Below are positions 1-9,671 of a stretch of DNA of 21,404 nucleotides, in pieces. Made by a program: the position numbers and the translations under genes. Numbering within the stretch: position 1 is the stretch's first letter; every line of letters begins with the position of its first letter. The notes below the pieces were generated by a model, which was given only the letters and a program-made list of their open reading frames with translations, searched no databases and was not told the origin of the DNA. The stretch comes from Pelargonium nanum. Taxonomy: Eukaryota; Streptophyta; Magnoliopsida; Geraniales; Geraniaceae. The stretch lies in contig JAYMTF010001769.1 of the NCBI GenBank assembly GCA_036897485.1, forward strand, positions 1 to 21,404. The letters run 5' to 3'.

Positions 1-724
1 TCTTTTTATTTAAATAATCACGTTGTTTGCGACATATTCATGATAATATTTAAAAAATATATTAAAATTGAAAATCAAAATACAAAGTTATGATTTTTTT
101 TTTTCATATTTGTCTATTTTTTGCATTTTTATTATGAATGCACAAGTGAGAATCTCAAATTTTGTATATAAAAAATTAATATTTTAAACTTTTTAATGAC
201 AGTCATATTTTTAATGAAAAATTATACAAAATTGACATGAAAATCACTGAAATTGGATATCAAATTACAAAATTATGAATTTTTATTTTTTTATTTTTAT
301 CACATAAAACTATAAAGGCATGAAAGACTTTTTAATGGTCAAACTGGTTTTTACAGTGCATGTGCATATGCGGTGAGTACCTAAATTTCAAAAACCAATA
401 CTCAGATTTTTTTCAGAGAACTTGATCAACGAAAAAATTCTGTGTTGTGTTCTAAAATTTGAAGTGAGATTTTTATTATTCTTCAATTAATACACCTACT
501 AAAATCAACACTTATTGGAGTGTGTATATACAAGCCTACAAACTTTTGATGTGGATAAACCACTCATGAGGTTATGATACATTATTAAAATATTTGGATC
601 TATTAAATTGTTACGCTCTCATAAATTCACTTGAGTTTGTACAAATAAATTTTAACGTGGAGGAAGATTTCATTGGTTTGAATTAGGTTAAGCCAAAATT
701 TATTACGCTAATAATCTTTATTCT
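1..724. other. AT-rich intergenic stretch without a gene
   Basis: No open frame with gene-like composition and no splice-supported coding segment is visible on either strand. The text is dominated by A/T runs. Two blocks near 68-120 and 250-300 resemble each other loosely (both contain 'atcaaa.tacaaa.ttatga' followed by a T-rich run), which could be an old duplication or simple low complexity. I assign no function. Confidence 0.6.
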
Positions 725-744
725 TATATATATATATATATATA
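725..744. repeat. (TA)10 microsatellite
   Basis: Ten uninterrupted TA dinucleotides. Such tracts are common in plant intergenic DNA, are length-polymorphic and are frequent insertion sites for small transposons. Confidence 0.95.
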
Positions 745-781
745 ATGGGAAATAGAAGAGAATGCCTAAGTATTGAGCTAA

Positions 782-801
782 CAAGTTGTTTCAACAACTT
801 G
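782..801. repeat. 20-bp near-perfect palindrome
   Basis: CAAGTTGTT, a 2-base spacer (TC), then AACAACTTG: two 9-base arms that are exact reverse complements. It lies about 110 bases upstream of a TATA-like sequence at 915-923. It could be a transcription factor site or part of a decayed repeat; nothing more can be said from sequence alone. Confidence 0.7.
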
Positions 802-914
802 ACATGTGAGTACAACAGAAAAGAAATGCCAATAACTAGAAATTTACTAATTTTTGGAATATGACCTGCAATCAGGTTTCTTTTCAATCTTGAATATCGA
901 CAATACGGCCAAGC

Positions 915-1200
915 CTATAAAAGAATGGTAACCATACACCATTCCGGGGTATTGTGCATAAACACACATGTATCCATCACAACTCTCATTTTCCACAACT
1001 CATCAACTACCCTCCACATCTCACAACTCTCATTTTCTAAAGCAAGGGCTTTAGGCCCTCAACCAAGTAGATCCGGTATAAGCGGTGGCTTAGGAGCAGT
1101 GAGCAATCAGCCACGGTGTCAAGTAGGGTGCAAGGTCGTCGGTCAACCATTTCCATCCTCTTCTTCCTCAAATATTTCTATCAAACACAGCAATATCTAG
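915..1200 (+). other. Possible decayed LTR-like or promoter-like fragment
   Basis: This stretch differs from its AT-rich surroundings. It starts with a good TATA-box match (CTATAAAAG, 915-923) and has a direct repeat of CACAACTCTCATTTTC (978-993 and 1022-1037). A more GC-rich segment follows at about 1040-1150, then C/T-rich text and 'tatcaaacaca'. TATA followed by pyrimidine-rich text and such an end is typical of Copia-type LTR ends in plants. I could not find paired termini, a primer-binding site or a target-site duplication. An open frame of 91 codons crosses it but resembles no protein I know. A LTR remnant is one option; an unrelated promoter-like sequence is another. Confidence 0.25.
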
Positions 1201-1257
1201 TACAATACCTCGAAGTGGTTTTGTACAATTACCCCAAGAGTAAAAAAGTACCACCAC

Positions 1258-1263
1258 TTTATT
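1258..1263 (-). terminator. Candidate polyadenylation signal of the ABC1-family gene
   Basis: The minus strand reads AATAAA here, 214 bases after the stop codon at 1477-1479. It is the clearest canonical signal in the expected range. Plant signals are degenerate, so the real site may differ; the 3' UTR would then run from 1476 to roughly 1235. Confidence 0.4.
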
Positions 1264-1476
1264 TCCTTCTTTGCCACCCAAGTGTATTTTCTAGTACATT
1301 GGAGGCAAATGTTAATAAAATAGTACAACAAACAATTAGGTTACAGGTGATAATACACTTCTACTACCAAAATTATCATGATGCACAAAAATTTCTCTTT
1401 CAGTTCTGTAGTATCTATCCTTGCTTTATATTAATGAAAAGAATTATTTTCTAAGGAAACAGAAGGGCACCTTCTT

Positions 1477-4400
1477 CTACGGAGCCATGACTCCTTCAAT
1501 GGTGTAAAAGAGAGAATCCACCCAATCAACTTTAAATAACAATTTCTGCAACGCTTGCAACACGTCATATTCTGGATCAAGCTTTGACTGCCATCCCTGC
1601 ACAAAGGCCAACAGTTGAGAAGATACGATGCGGATATTTTGTATATTCTCTATTTACTTTCTAGTACACATACTATTCAGAACTACATTGGTATTTAGTA
1701 AACAATGCATGCGGACAAGAGCTAAAATCATTTGTGCTTCTGATCCCAAGCCTGTTGCTTTATTGTAATAAGTACGTATATTTTTTGTGATAAGCATGGT
1801 GAGAAGTGAGGATATAAAAGCTAGACGTTACCTCGAGAACCAAAGTGGTTACCATGACAGTGCAAACATTGCCATCGATATTGACTTTATGCCGCCTAAC
1901 ATGCTCAAGCAATTGCTGCACACACTCAGAGGGATGGACCAAATCACCTTCTTCAGATCCCCAAAGATTGAAGGATTTTTCCACTTCCTGCAAAACCAAT
2001 AAATTTTTTAAGCCCGGTGTTTAAATAACTATAAGATAGAGTTAAACACAAAATAGCAAACTTCATCCTAGCTGGTAAATAGATTTGGTTTAGGATAAGG
2101 TTGAAGCTTGGATATTCAATAAAATTATGCCCAAATTCTTTCACAAAAGATAACTGAACAAAAGGAAATTCTGGAACAGCAACAATCTAACCCCTAAAAC
2201 ATAATCCCCAACCTGTCCTGTATTACATGTGGTGAGTGTGCATACAGTTGCACTGCATTGACAATTTGTAAGCTTGTGCAATTGTCCGGGAAAAAAAAAT
2301 CTGCAGTGCTATAAATATAATTAAAACTATCATCCTTACCCGAGGAAAAGATAAATTAACTGTATCCAAATTTAATGGCAAGCCCCATGCTCGGCCTGCT
2401 TGAAGGAAGTACAATGTTTAAACTTTTGATCTCAAACTTTAAATAAAGCATGAGCATGTTACGTAAAGCCACCTCAAACACCATTATTAAAATTCTAGTT
2501 TGCTAATATTACAAGAGAATATTCGTGTTGGGATGTCTACACTCTACATTATACAAGAAGTCCAGAACATGGTAGAATGCTACTCAAATGGACATTATTC
2601 ATAAACCTTCAATTTTAATCTATCTTTCGTATATATGTTAAAGAAATAAATAAAATCATGTATCCTTCAGACAATTTACAAAGCAAATAAAATGACTGGA
2701 CTAGAAAACAGACAAACAAATCATGAGATAGATGCATGAAAAACTGTTCTTGTGATTTAACAATAGAAATGCCTTCACTTAATAGCTTAAGCAACAATCA
2801 CACTACCTCAATGAAAGCTTCTGGATCTGGGCAATTCTGCTGGCTAGATAACTTAAGAGTGCTCTCTGCAGCAGTGCGTCCATCTCGAATGGAAACAGCC
2901 TTAAAAAACTCTATTAAATTCACTCGATCCCTCTTTGACAATTCAGCAGTCATGCCTACATCAAGGAACACAACATGAGGCCTTCGTCTAAGCAGCAGTT
3001 TATCTGATGACTTGTTTTTTGTCAATCGTACAATAATATTTCCTGGATGCATGTCGGCATGGATAAAATTATCTACCTGCAAATAGATAATATATTAGAA
3101 CAAAAGTGGTAAATATTCCACAGAAACTGTATAAATCATTAAATTTTGAATTGCATAAATACAGGCTGCTAATAACAACAAAGTTTGGCATCATAACAAC
3201 ATATATACATGTATATCCTTGTTATTAAGAGAAATGATACAGAAACTTAAACCTTAATAGACTGTAAATCCTTGGCTATACTTAGCAAACTGATCAAACC
3301 ACAAGGTTGATTATTAAACTATCGTTATTATTGTTATTGGATAGGTTATCCTATGATTTTCATGAGTTATTCCCATGCAGGATTGGACTATTTTCAACAC
3401 AACACTTGCAAGTGTCAGTAAATGGCTATATATTGCTTTGTCTACAACAGAGCATCTATTTTGACCAGAGCAATATTTTGTCTCTCCCATATTCAAGTAT
3501 CACCACATTTAAATACGAATGGATTTAGTTCTATATAAGGTTTTTGATTCAGTAAAATAACCTGAGTGTGAATTCCAAAATATTTGCTTCTAAGAGTATT
3601 CATGAAAACAACAAAAAATTCTTATTTTAGACATGCAACAATCAGGCAAATATGTTTGCTAAGCTTGAGTAATCTGCTCTTATCATTATATGCAGAGCCT
3701 TATACATAGAATGCATCATTTAATCCTATTTATAGGTTCGATGGTGACTCAAGTAGACATTACCATTCAACTTCAATCACTCCATGACAATCAAAGCGTA
3801 CATCATATAATCCTAAATAAGCAACAAGATAAACTGAAACAACTATAAAATATAGTTGCAATGTAAATATGAAAAAATGTACCAATAGCATCTTGAAGAG
3901 TGCATGGGTCCCAATGTGAGCAAGTTCACTTTTAATTTGCTCATTTCCGTCAAGCTCATCAACATAGTGCATAACACTTTCACCTTGTTCATAAGTTTCC
4001 ACTAAAACAGCTGGGTGTACCAAGGGATATAATGGCTTAGGAAACGAGACATCTTTCCATCTCCTGAAATTGTAGATAAACCGACTCAAATGGGCAGCTT
4101 CCCTTGCAAGATCAACTTGAGACAGCATAAAAACAGCAAATTGCTGAATGCTTTCATCCAATCTCAGCCATTTTAGAGTAGGGATAAAGTTCGAAATTTT
4201 GGCTATAAAATTCATTATCATGAAGTCCCTTCTAATTGCTTCACCAACACCAGGATGCCTAACCTTAACAGCCACCACAATGGGCTTGATTTGCTGACCA
4301 GGGTATCTATATTTCAAAGTTGCTCTGTGAACTTGGGCAACACTTCCAGATGCAACAGGCTCTTCCTCAAAATTTCCGAAAATTTCATGCAGCTTGCGAC

Positions 4401-5910
4401 CAAATGCCTTTTCAATAGTTTTTTTGGTATAGGAAAAACTATGGGCTGGTGCATTAGTGTGTAGCTTTGCAAGCTCAGCACACATATCTTTAGGAAAGAG
4501 ATCTGGTCTAGTTGCAGCCCACTGGCCCCATTTAATAAATGCTGGACCGGCTTTTTCTAGCGTACGATGGACAACTCGAAGCCATTTTTTCCTAAACTGG
4601 ATACCAAAAGAATCTGCAAAAGGAGCCATCGCAATGCACGGGGAGAACAAAACTGCTATATATATAGCTCTAAGAATCAAGATTATACACTCTATAAGTG
4701 AAAATAAGAATGAGGTGAAATAAACGCGTCCATCTTGTGCATTCATATATAGACTGTTCCCTGTTAAAAGGCCTTCTGCTTCTGCATATGTTCGTTGTAT
4801 CCGAGTAAACTCCCCAACTATGAAAGCGATAAGACCAGGAGCTACAAGATTTGATCGGTTCAAAGCCAGGCTAACTGCACAGGCAATCCTGTTTAATGGT
4901 AGTGATGCTACCCCATTATAAGAACATTTTTGAGAAAGCCTTCTCCAAGCAACTTGAGCATGCTGCGAAATTGTATTTCTAGCGGAAACAGAATGGAAAC
5001 TTCTGCAAATGTGACTCTTCAATAAGTTCTCCTTTGCTCTATATATAGTACACGATGAATGTCCTCTGAATGAACATTTGTACTGCAAGTACAATCTGCA
5101 TAGGGAATAAGGTAGTGGACCAATTGCATTTTGTACTTCATTACCATTCACTTTTGAGCACCTAGTTTTTGCATTAGGGAGAAGGGAATGTGTAACCCTC
5201 CTAACACTTCCAAAGGCCAATAACCTGCAATTAAAATGTATGTGCATGTTGGAAATAAACTACATTACAAAAATTCAGAATAAAATGTCCAAAACAAAAC
5301 AACAAACGTTACTAACATAGTTAAGTTTGATAGAGAGGTCAAAGATGTTAGATAAAAATTTCAATTATGATACAAAAACTTTCATAAGCTATCACCTATC
5401 TACTTCATCATAATAAAAAAAGTTATAACTTTTGGACTCTTGCAGTTCGAGTAATCTTTATAGAGCTTGAAATGTGAATACTCCCTAACTCCTGCTACTC
5501 TTGTTGCACATTTCCTTTTCAAATCCAGGTCTGGCATGTCGCATTTCTACACTTACTAGTGTAAGCTTCCTTCTAAGTTCCATCATTTAAAACCTAATTA
5601 CAATGAATCCTTCACTTAAATAGCACTACACATTTCTCTTCTTGATATGGTCATGGTGGTCTTTTTCCTTCTCCCCAGAAGAAAGAGAGCATAGTTCAAA
5701 TGCAACTCTCAAGTACTAAATTATGAATTCACAATAGCAAAAACTGTGTAAAATTCACTCAATTAAACAAAATTTCCATTTAAACAAACATAACACATTG
5801 ATAGAAAAATTACAGAAATTTGTAACTGTAACAACCAATACATAATGAATAGCAACCAAAATAAAAAGAAGAAGAAAACTGCTCAAAAAGCTATTGACTG
5901 ACCTTGACAT
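1477..5910 (-). CDS. ABC1/UbiB (COQ8-like) atypical kinase, ADCK2-like, complete, 5 exons
   Basis: Joined coding exons on the minus strand: 5903-5910, 3883-5224, 2807-3076, 1832-1987, 1477-1596; 631 residues. All introns are GT-AG and all frames connect. The start (MSRLLAFG...) spans exons 1 and 2; an in-frame ATG at 5245-5247 lies beyond a clear TTGCAG acceptor, so I rejected it. The N-terminus is basic and Ser-rich, like a mitochondrial presequence, with a probable membrane segment around residues 171-195. Family motifs: KxGQ as KWGQ (234-237), Gly/Ala loop VASGS (293-297), ATP-pocket Lys in VAVK (K323), conserved Glu in LAREA (378), HADMHPGN (456-463) and metal-binding Asp in LDVG (D489). 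COQ8/UbiB proteins are small-molecule ATPases supporting isoprenoid-quinone and lipid metabolism in organelles. The WGQWAATRPDLFP stretch resembles human ADCK2 more than ADCK3. Substrate is unknown. Introns are 678, 806, 819 and 235 bases, AT-rich, with no recognised element. Confidence 0.9.
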
Positions 5911-6225
5911 GGCGATTTGTGTTCTCGATCAAATTTCTCTGGACGAGTTGGCACAATACTCGCCGGCATTTTCTCACGACGACGACATTTGGTCGCCTCG
6001 CCTAGGGTCTCTCACAGCCCTCGCCACCGTGAGTGGTGGTGATAAGGTGGCGCATGAAATCTCCGGCGGCGGTTGCGGCGGTCACCGGAACGGAATCGAT
6101 AGACGGATTGAGGGAATCGCCGAGTAATGAGGAGAGGAGAACCAGCGTCGGATCGTTTATCTGATGACCGACCAAAATGCGTACGCGTGAATTGTACAAT
6201 TCGACTCTATACAGTAAATGCATTT
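5911..6225 (-). promoter_or_regulatory. Inferred 5' UTR and proximal promoter of the ABC1-family gene
   Basis: The coding start is at 5910 (minus strand). The segment up to about 6180 is much more GC-rich than the flanks (for example around 6060-6090), as expected for a plant 5' leader. No obvious TATA box is seen on the minus strand. The transcription start is not determinable here. Open frames of 77 and 85 codons on the two strands look like by-products of this GC-rich leader. Confidence 0.5.
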
Positions 6226-6340
6226 TAGGGCCCGTCATGGGCTTCACCAACGGGCCCATATGCAGGCCCGTTTAGAGGCTTCATCGATGGCCCAAATATA
6301 TAGGACAATTTTATGGGCTTATCCATCAAGCCCAGCCCGA
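6226..6340 (-). promoter_or_regulatory. Cluster of site II (TGGGCC/TGGGCT) promoter motifs
   Basis: At least five matches to GGCCCA/TGGGCC or TGGGCT/AGCCCA occur in about 115 bases, for example at 6237-6243, 6252-6258, 6288-6294, 6313-6319 and 6329-6335. Further GGGCCCG-like variants lie between them. In plants, repeated site II elements are bound by TCP-family factors and are enriched in promoters of housekeeping, ribosomal and mitochondrial-protein genes. That fits the organellar kinase starting at 5910. The neighbouring MYB points away, so this cluster most likely serves the ABC1-family gene. Confidence 0.65.
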
Positions 6341-7039
6341 AAAGGTATTATTATTTTGCACCTGAAACAGGTTCTTCATCTGTGATCGTATTCGTAACGT
6401 GTTGATGTCGGGTTTCTTGAAACGGGTCAAAGTTTAAAGGATACAAGTAACAGACTTTTGTCCATTTATGGTCAATCCTCAAAACTTAGACGGAATAAGC
6501 TACTTTTACCTTTTTGACGGCAAGCTCCGTCGGCAACCTTTACATGATGGAGGAAGAGGAAACGATTTAAAGATTAATTTTCATTAAAATTTTATAATTT
6601 AGGCTAAATTATGTTTGGTTGTACCTTTCATGTAGCATGACTTCCATACATTTGAAGTCTACGGATGGACTCAAACTTGACAAGTAGAAGTTAAGGAAAG
6701 ACACTCCTACTGCTTAAACAAAAAAACTTTACATTTTATTATTAAGCATTATTATTATATATAAAGACTGAAGCGCTGGCATGGTCATGCTGTGACTCAG
6801 CACGACCACCCCCTTGCCTCCGCCACTATCTTTGAGTAAATTAAACTCCAAAATACACTTGAAAGAATGGTGGTGGATAACAATTTTAAACTCAACCCAC
6901 TTTGAATAAAGTGGCTTGCAAATAGCGAGTCAAGTGCAAGTGCAGATGGTGAATAGATTTATAGTTGGTTTTGTTAATCAATAAAAAAATGTTTACCCAA
7001 ATTAACATTATTCTAGAGGTTGATTTGTCAAACAAAATT
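6341..7039. other. Intergenic stretch between ABC1-family promoter and MYB 3' end
   Basis: No supported gene. It contains a small inverted pair GACGG...CCGTC near 6517-6531 and a TGACTCA-type bZIP-like core near 6793. Neither is strong enough for its own call. The remainder is AT-rich. Confidence 0.5.
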
Positions 7040-7045
7040 TTTATT
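7040..7045 (-). terminator. Candidate polyadenylation signal of the MYB gene
   Basis: The minus strand reads AATAAA, about 110 bases beyond the stop codon at 7156-7158, a usual distance for a plant 3' UTR. Assignment is by position only. Confidence 0.4.
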
Positions 7046-7155
7046 TCTCCAAATTCACATCCTACCACCTTTCAAAATATGATGTAATGTGATTCTTGCT
7101 TAGTTGCTTGTATAAAAAAACATCATAAATTACACACATATACAAACATATGCTC

Positions 7156-8494
7156 TCACTGAAATGATCCAAAGCCACTACTATTTGGGATATCAAACAT
7201 CAACATGCTACTGCAGTAACTATCTCTCTCATCCTCAGTCCCACTATTGACATACATCGAAGAAGACAACGTAGGTGTCGATGATAACAAGAACTGGTCG
7301 TTGTTGTTGTTGCTGGACACGAGCCCTGTCTGGTTTTGATCAGCTACTGGGTTCATCATCAAACATTGATTACCATTTTCACATACCACGTTGGACGTGG
7401 AGACAAAACACTCATCACCCACATTATCATAGAGCTCTCCACCATTATTGTTTTGCCACAAGCTCCTTAACCAATCTTGGCTGTTTAATATCTGGTTACT
7501 TTCTTGATGAAGATCTTGTGTGGTGTTCTTGTGTTCTGATGGTGATGAGATGATGAGAGAGGTTATTAGGTTTAGGAGGTTTTGGTTCACTACGCTGGGT
7601 CCAAACCCTAGTGAATTGTAATTTTGGTGTTGGGTTGGATTGTAGAGGGATGAGCTGAGCATCGAAGCGATTTCGAGAAGATCCATTCGCGGGGCGTGAG
7701 TGACTGGATCGATTCCCATTCTCAACAGCCTTTTCTTGATGTGGGTGTTCCAGAAGTTCTTGATCTCATTATCGGTTCTTCCCGGCAAGCTAGCAGCAAT
7801 TGTAGACCACCTAGGGCGAACACAAGAAAATTTTACGGAATTGTAGCAAAATTCTTGTTTTGATTAATGCAAGATATTGCAAGAAATTAAGAACAACTTT
7901 TGCCTAAATTTTAGAGACTTGTAAACATTATTCAATTTCATGTCATAATTACATAATAATTAATTCTGGTTGACTTTTAATAAACATACGTCAAATGTCA
8001 CGTGTATGTTAAATTTCAATACGTGAATTCTTTACTTTTCCATCAGTCTATTCACATTTATATAAGTAGTACCTTCTTTTTCTTCACTAATCAAAATTAA
8101 TGGAGTCAAAGAAAGAGGAAGAAAATGCACAACTGTACTCACTTATTGCCCAAAACACTATGTAATTGTATTATGGTCTCTTCTTCTTCGAACGAGAACT
8201 TTCCCCTCTTGATACCCGGCTTCAAGTAGTTAGTCCATCGAAGCCGACAACTCTTCCCACATCTCTTTAGTCCTATAATTCACACACGACAAAACTAACT
8301 CAAATCATAGAAAACATATAGAAACTAATATATTGGAGATCATATATTTAAGAACCCTTACCAGCCTCTTTCGAAACAGTTCGCCATTTCCTATTGCCAT
8401 GTTTTTGGATAAACTCGATAAGCTTTTGGTCTTCCTCAGCTGTCCATGGACCCTTCTTCAAACCATTTTTATCGCAACAAGAAGCTTTTCCCAT
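7156..8494 (-). CDS. R2R3-MYB transcription factor, MYB41/74/102-like, complete, 3 exons
   Basis: Coding exons on the minus strand are 8362-8494 (133 nt), 8143-8272 (130 nt, the classic R2R3-MYB middle exon size) and 7156-7810; 305 residues. Introns of 89 and 332 bases have GT-AG ends at the positions conserved in most R2R3-MYBs. R2 spans about residues 14-64 with Trp 17, 37, 57; R3 about 67-115 with Phe 70 and Trp 89, 108. After R3 comes [18 protein letters not shown], and the C-terminus has [11 protein letters not shown] with MFDIP, both shared with AtMYB102/MYB74-type proteins. The bHLH-interaction signature in R3 is absent. Members of this group are nuclear, often induced by drought, salt, ABA or wounding, and several promote cuticle or suberin lipids; the role here is inferred. 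Oddities: 'ASCC' replaces the common 'SPCC' near the N-terminus, and the R2 middle reads [14 protein letters not shown] instead of the usual HGxGNWRxLPKxAG. The C-terminal half is Asn/Ser-rich and probably disordered. Confidence 0.94.
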
Positions 8495-8637
8495 GATATG
8501 GAGTACAAATAGTTGCAACTTATTTGAAAAATTGTTTTACGATTAAAAATTCAGATAGATATGAATAAAATTTGATCGATAAATGATAAGAGACTACCAA
8601 TTTTGGTATGTGTTTATGCAAGGAGAGCTAAGTGCAA

Positions 8638-8644
8638 ATTTATA
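8638..8644 (-). promoter_or_regulatory. Candidate TATA box of the MYB gene
   Basis: The minus strand reads CATATAAATTTG, containing TATAAAT, about 144 bases upstream of the start codon at 8492-8494. This would give a leader of roughly 110 bases. Spacing and sequence are typical, but the site is not verified. Confidence 0.5.
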
Positions 8645-9620
8645 TGAAGTAGAAAGAAGAAGATGGAAGGTAGGCAATTGAGGTAAGTAAATATAATGAT
8701 TCAAGGTCAATGAGATTCGGTACCGTCCATTTGTTTATAAGTCTATCTCCTACAGAGACGTGTCCTTTTCTTGGGACAGATATGCCCCTAGTTCTATCAC
8801 CCCATGCAGCTCTTCCTTTGAGTGATATTATGAGATGGATAAGGGTATTTTGGTATTTTCAGAGTTGGAACTCGATTGAATGATTGGTGAGATGGTTGAA
8901 TCAAGAAAATGGATTGGGGCAAGAAGGGTGACACGATTTTGGGCTATTTTAGATGATCTCAGCTTCTAGCTTTTGTGTCTCAAATTTTGTACACACTGTG
9001 ATTAATTTTAAAAAACATGTGTCATTTAAAAAAAGAATATTATTATTACTTCATCATCTAGATGATTCTCTTTCCTCTTTGGAATTGGATCTATTTATAT
9101 AATATAATTATTTTATATTGACATCAATAAATTTTATCTGCCATGCAAAATATTGATGATATTTTAACTCTAATTAGTTTTAAAAAAAAACTCTAATTAG
9201 GGCATTGAATTTCTGTATATTGAACTAATTATTTCAACTATTAATTTTTTTAGAACTTAAATTAATTCTTGAACTATCAAATATAAACTCAAAATGATCA
9301 TTGTCGTTAGTTCTCTTTGATTTTTTTCGTTAAATAGTTTAACGTGGAATTTAAAATGTATTAAAAATAAAATTTGTTCAACTATTTTGTTGTTAATTTA
9401 TGTTATATAAAATAACCATAAACTAAATTGAATTTGTACTAGAAAGTTCATAATCCAAATTGAAATCTATTCTTTGCAAGTATTACTGTTTATTTTTAGA
9501 ACATAATCTAGCACGTTATTTCATATTATACATGTTCAACATGCATGTTTGGTCTATTTTGCTGGAAATTTTCAACAATTCTAGAGTATATTTTATATTA
9601 GTTTGTCGTTTATAAATTAA
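8645..9620. other. MYB upstream region and intergenic DNA
   Basis: AT-rich with no supported gene on either strand. The first few hundred bases are the likely upstream control region of the MYB gene; I did not find a clustered motif strong enough to name. Confidence 0.5.
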
Positions 9621-9671
9621 AATTTTCTTTTAGATACACGTAAGATTTGATCTTACGTTCAAAAGAAAATT
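9621..9671. repeat. 51-bp imperfect inverted repeat (hairpin)
   Basis: Outer arms AATTTTCTTTT (9621-9631) and AAAAGAAAATT (9661-9671) are exact reverse complements. So are the inner arms ACGTAAGAT (9638-9646) and ATCTTACGT (9650-9658). The terminal loop is 3 bases and the internal loop is asymmetric (6 versus 2). Twenty paired bases in 51 are unlikely to be chance. It may be the remains of a foldback element or a transcribed hairpin; it is too short for a typical plant miRNA precursor. Confidence 0.75.

Noticed and set aside
925..1454. Open frames of 91 and 112 codons on the plus strand
   Set aside because: No protein family resemblance, no splice-supported extension, and overlapping frames; composition follows the LTR-like or promoter-like block.
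5245..5247. Alternative ATG start for the ABC1-family protein (MHIHFNC...)
   Set aside because: It lies upstream of a clear TTTTAATTGCAG acceptor, and the 8-base coding exon with a consensus donor gives a better family-like start in frame.
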